NCBI GenBank assembly: GCA_018398765.1
Contig: JAHBMJ010003338.1
Coordinates: forward strand, 8,485-40,242
DNA: 31,758 nucleotides
Source of the DNA: Chromera velia
Taxonomy: Eukaryota > Sar > Chromeraceae
Direction of reading: 5' to 3'
Below the pieces are notes generated by a model. The model searched no databases. It was not told where the DNA came from and was given only the letters and a program-made list of their open reading frames with translations. Of the stretch, positions 28,520 to 31,758 are shown in pieces. The position numbers were made by a program, and so were the translations under genes. The first letter of the stretch is position 1. Each line of letters starts with the position of its first letter.

Positions 28520-31500
28520 TCTGTTCGGTCGATTAATCGAAATGTCATCATTTCGATTCTTCGATTGAGCGAGACACGGGGTCCCGAAAGAACATTACGT
28601 TAATACGTGCTTCTCATGATTTTGTTTCTTGGTAGGTTTGTTGTATTGTGAGCGCAATTTTGCTGCGAAAATGCAAAGCCTGCGAAAGGATTTAAAGAAA
28701 AAAGAAACATATGACAGCTTAAGACTCAAGTTAAGAGGAATGTTGAATGAATGTTGATGAATGTTGTCAGTTAGTTCGTAGTTTTGGCCGAGGTGTTGGC
28801 ACTGTTCTGCTTCTAAATTTCTAATTGAACGCAAAATACAGTATGCGTGAATTCAATACGTATAGTCGAACATCAGTATCAAAGTGGTTACCTGGGTGGT
28901 TACTGTAGTAACAATGTCACGGTTTGATTTGATTATATTTTACTTGATTAAATTTAATTTAATCTGTTTTAACTAGTATTTTGATTTAGGCTTCAAGCTC
29001 AAATACTTGAATCCCTATTTGATATTTGAGGGAGGATTTAAAATACGATTTAAAATTGAACTTCTCAGAATTTTAAGTGTTACTAATTGATACTCAGTAA
29101 GTCAGTCTTATTATTACGGTACCGTAACTCTAGCCGTAACTGCATGACCTTAATTCTTTCACTACTGAAGATGACCTAACTGCTACCCCAGAGACAACCT
29201 GCAGCCTTCTGTTTGACTCTCCTATTAAAGAAGTGGTTGTGTAAGTAGAGATCATTTCAGTAAGTCAATATCTATATCAATCCTCGAGTAAGACGTAGAG
29301 TTCTCTCAGAACTTCTCTGCATAGAAGCCAGCATACAAGCCGAGCCGTACTCTCACTGGCGGCTCTGTCTCAGCTCTACTCTGTTTTTGTAACGTGTCTA
29401 CTAGTCGATTTACAGATTCAGATAAGAAGGTCTGTCAAGCTGGACGTTCGTTGCTATTCCCATGCTATTCCCTCGGTCTCTTTGTGTCTATCAGTCTGAT
29501 TCTATCCGCTCATGCAACAGAAACGCAACTGTTGATTCATGTGGCTAAACGCCATGCAACACCGCGTGCTTTCACTTCAATCATGGCCCCGGAAAGACGT
29601 ACATGCAGGCCGGCTTGGTTACAGTCAATGCAGCGAGGCGGGGCGCTCGCTTACACTCATGCCGCGTCCAGCATACACATCACAGTTTTCATGTATTTTC
29701 AAGAAATATCAAACCTAATTTTATGGTGGTTCATATCAATATCCCCAGATAACTCGAATCAAAGCGAATCATTAGTAGTCAATAGTAGATTCATTACCAA
29801 ACTTCCGTCTGTCAGTGTGACTCAACGTAAGAACGAGTCGCCGTCGATGCCTCTACGGACCAGAGTTATTAAAGTGTTTAGCCAATATATTTAGCTAAAG
29901 TTTAGACCTTCGGTTATGTTTTAGCCAAATATATCCAAATATAAATGGAAGCACAAATGTTTGAAAAATGTGTGTGTCATTCTTAAAAAATCGTTTGTAT
30001 CCCACAAAAATTACTAATATAATGGCAACATTGTCACTTTTTAGGTAACTTCACGCCAGATTGTTTATATATGGCCCTTTATAATGACTTTATTGAATTT
30101 TATCAACATTTTTTTCTGTTACTCTGACTGTTTGCATGTTAAACACACCCAACTGCTTCCGTCTAAACTGAAGAAAGCTTAATTTAACACAGTTCTCAAT
30201 ATATTCAAATATATCTAAAAGTTTGGATATAGCCAAAATTTTGCCTTCAGTTATGGGTATGGATAGATAGATTAAAGAGTTTAACAACTTTGCTACGGGC
30301 TCGACGGTGACAAGTGCATGGCGCCTTGCCCTCCTTAGAAGTAACGTCACAGGCTAACAGCGTCGAAACTTGAAACCAGAAGTCGTCCGGAAAGTAATAA
30401 AAGTGAAAACAAAGCAAATCAAAGAGCTCACCCAGGGACTCACCCTCCAGAAAGATGAAGAAAGGAAGAGTCTACCCCGGAGATGGTAAGTTATCGAAGG
30501 GCTCACTAGTTTGGAAAATTATCTAAAGAGTCACTGTGCAGCTCTTGCAGACACTATCTCCTTAGACTCTCATACTATCTCCCACTCAGTGTGCTAAGCA
30601 CAAACTCGGACCTGTCGATCACTAGGTTGATCAATTGTTTCTCTCACTATGTCACGGCTAGACCTAGGGCTGGACCTATTGACTACATAAGAGTTATAAT
30701 AAGACTAAAACGGTTGGTGAGACTATGGTAACACCTAGGGTAATACCAGGATCTGTGTGCAGGCTAGAGCTACGTCTCGGCAGCGTCCGTCGATTATCCT
30801 GCAATATATTATCTAGGATATTATCATTATCAAAAGTGCTCGCCCTAGTGCCCGCCGCAAGGCTCTGGCCCATACGGAGCTGTTCCCAGTCTCGAGAGCA
30901 GCCCACTCCACTAGCAGTCTGCCGCCCACTCGTATATGGTGAATAATGGTGAGGGAAATGATACCAGGGCGCATTCTGCTTAGGCTTTATATTTAATACG
31001 CTAATAACAGCCGAAGTAATTAAGGTTCAAGTTTATGCTGGACTTCTAACTACTAGTAGGTCTATCAATACATATAAAGCCATCTCCTATTATTCAAGTT
31101 ATTAAATTTACTCTCTATATCGTACTAAGTAGATATTATATGTATATGTTTTCTATAATATATATACTTCAAAGTTTAAGACATCACCAATCATTACTAA
31201 TTCACTAGCAATCAGATTATTTACTATAGATTATCGATTAATGCAGATAAGAATTGGTTTTTAATTATTCTGTGAAGTAGTTTTCCTATCAGATCTAGTG
31301 GTGGATAGTGTCCGGTCGGAAGGCCCCTCAGAGTGCAGCCCACTAGGCATGCATGTCTGCATGGTCGTGCAACTGAAAGACTCCCTCCCTCTTTCCCTTC
31401 ATTCCACAACCTAAAGAACTCTGAAAGGCACGGTAACATACAGACAGACACTGTCAGACATAATCTGACAGACAGACAAAAGAAATACAAAATAAGCCCC

Positions 31501-31758
31501 GCAAAAGAAAGGCGGTCCTTAAATTGACATACCCCTCTTCCTTTTATCACCCCACCCCTCTTCCCGGCCGCGGCCCTTCCTACAAATCATACAAGGGCGC
31601 GGCCTGTGCTACACTGCATGGCTCTGTCAGCCAATCACACAGACCGGCAGACAGACCAAGAGACACGGAGACATACAGGCAGACGAACAAACGCGACGGC
31701 TCCTCCTCTTCCCTCCACCTCTCCGACAGACGGAGGCTGCCCGCCTCCCGCCCCGCCC
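28520..31758. other. AT-rich right end, no supportable gene
   Basis: Open frames (for example 29394-29894, opened only by GTG) lack recognisable domains. Between about 29880 and 30260 an imperfect motif (CAAATATAT...CTTCGGTTATG-like) appears twice in direct orientation. The last 200 bases turn GC-rich, with CAGACAGA repeats, and may be the flank of a gene beyond the window. Confidence 0.5.

Noticed and set aside
29394-29894. 166-codon open frame
   Set aside because: It opens with GTG, has no recognisable domain, and lies in AT-rich DNA without splice-site context.
29880-30260. Imperfect direct repeat around TTCGGTTATG / TTCAGTTATG
   Set aside because: Similarity is short, gapped and AT-rich; chance cannot be excluded without copy-number data.
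28915-30660. TGTCACGG at 28915 and 30650 as possible starts of LTR copies
   Set aside because: Only the first eight bases agree. No matching terminal repeats, primer-binding site or polymerase coding sequence were seen, so no LTR element is called.

Overview
The window looks like nuclear DNA of an intron-rich protist. An alveolate, perhaps a chromerid such as Chromera, is my best guess. This rests on many spliced coding exons, ankyrin exons with palindromic TGCATGCA motifs in their introns, GC-balanced exons set in AT-rich spacers, long simple repeats, and the standard genetic code (TAA and TGA both end genes). The sequence alone does not prove the taxon.

Left half (1-16645): two tandem paralogous genes on the + strand. 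Gene A enters at the left edge and runs to 7240. In the window it encodes a low-complexity acidic region, one RRM, a tryptophan-glycine (WG/GW) repeat, a glutamine-rich coiled coil and a long ankyrin domain, in which most 33-residue repeats sit on their own 99-nt phase-0 exon. Gene B (9297-16645) appears complete: five exons, 1834 residues, with an N-terminal terminal-uridylyl/poly(A)-polymerase-like nucleotidyltransferase, four RRMs on separate exons, and the same coiled coil, where it stops without ankyrins. The two genes share intron positions and phases, a near-identical half RRM, the coiled coil and even 3' flanks (8143-8540 and 17451-17755). They therefore arose by duplication followed by domain loss or gain. 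Gene A's nucleotidyltransferase exon, if present, lies just outside the window. Both look like RNA-tailing or RNA-binding proteins. The WG/GW stretch in gene A raises the possibility of an Argonaute link.

Middle (16646-22650): a non-coding spacer that turns AT-rich; then gene C (19080-21538), a two-exon gene for a signal-peptide-bearing CmcJ/AsaB-like non-heme iron oxygenase, with a repeat-filled 1.2-kb intron; then another AT-rich spacer.

Right part (22650-31758): a 3' fragment of a LINE-type retrotransposon on the - strand (about 22650-23820); gene D, a small multi-pass membrane protein on the - strand (24471 to about 25241) containing a 35-nt intron; a pol III-like A/B box pair at 25340-25389; and gene E (25756-26762), a NYN/PIN-like nuclease-fold protein. 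After that there are only simple repeats, one doubtful small reading frame at 28244 and AT-rich sequence with no gene I can support up to the right edge.
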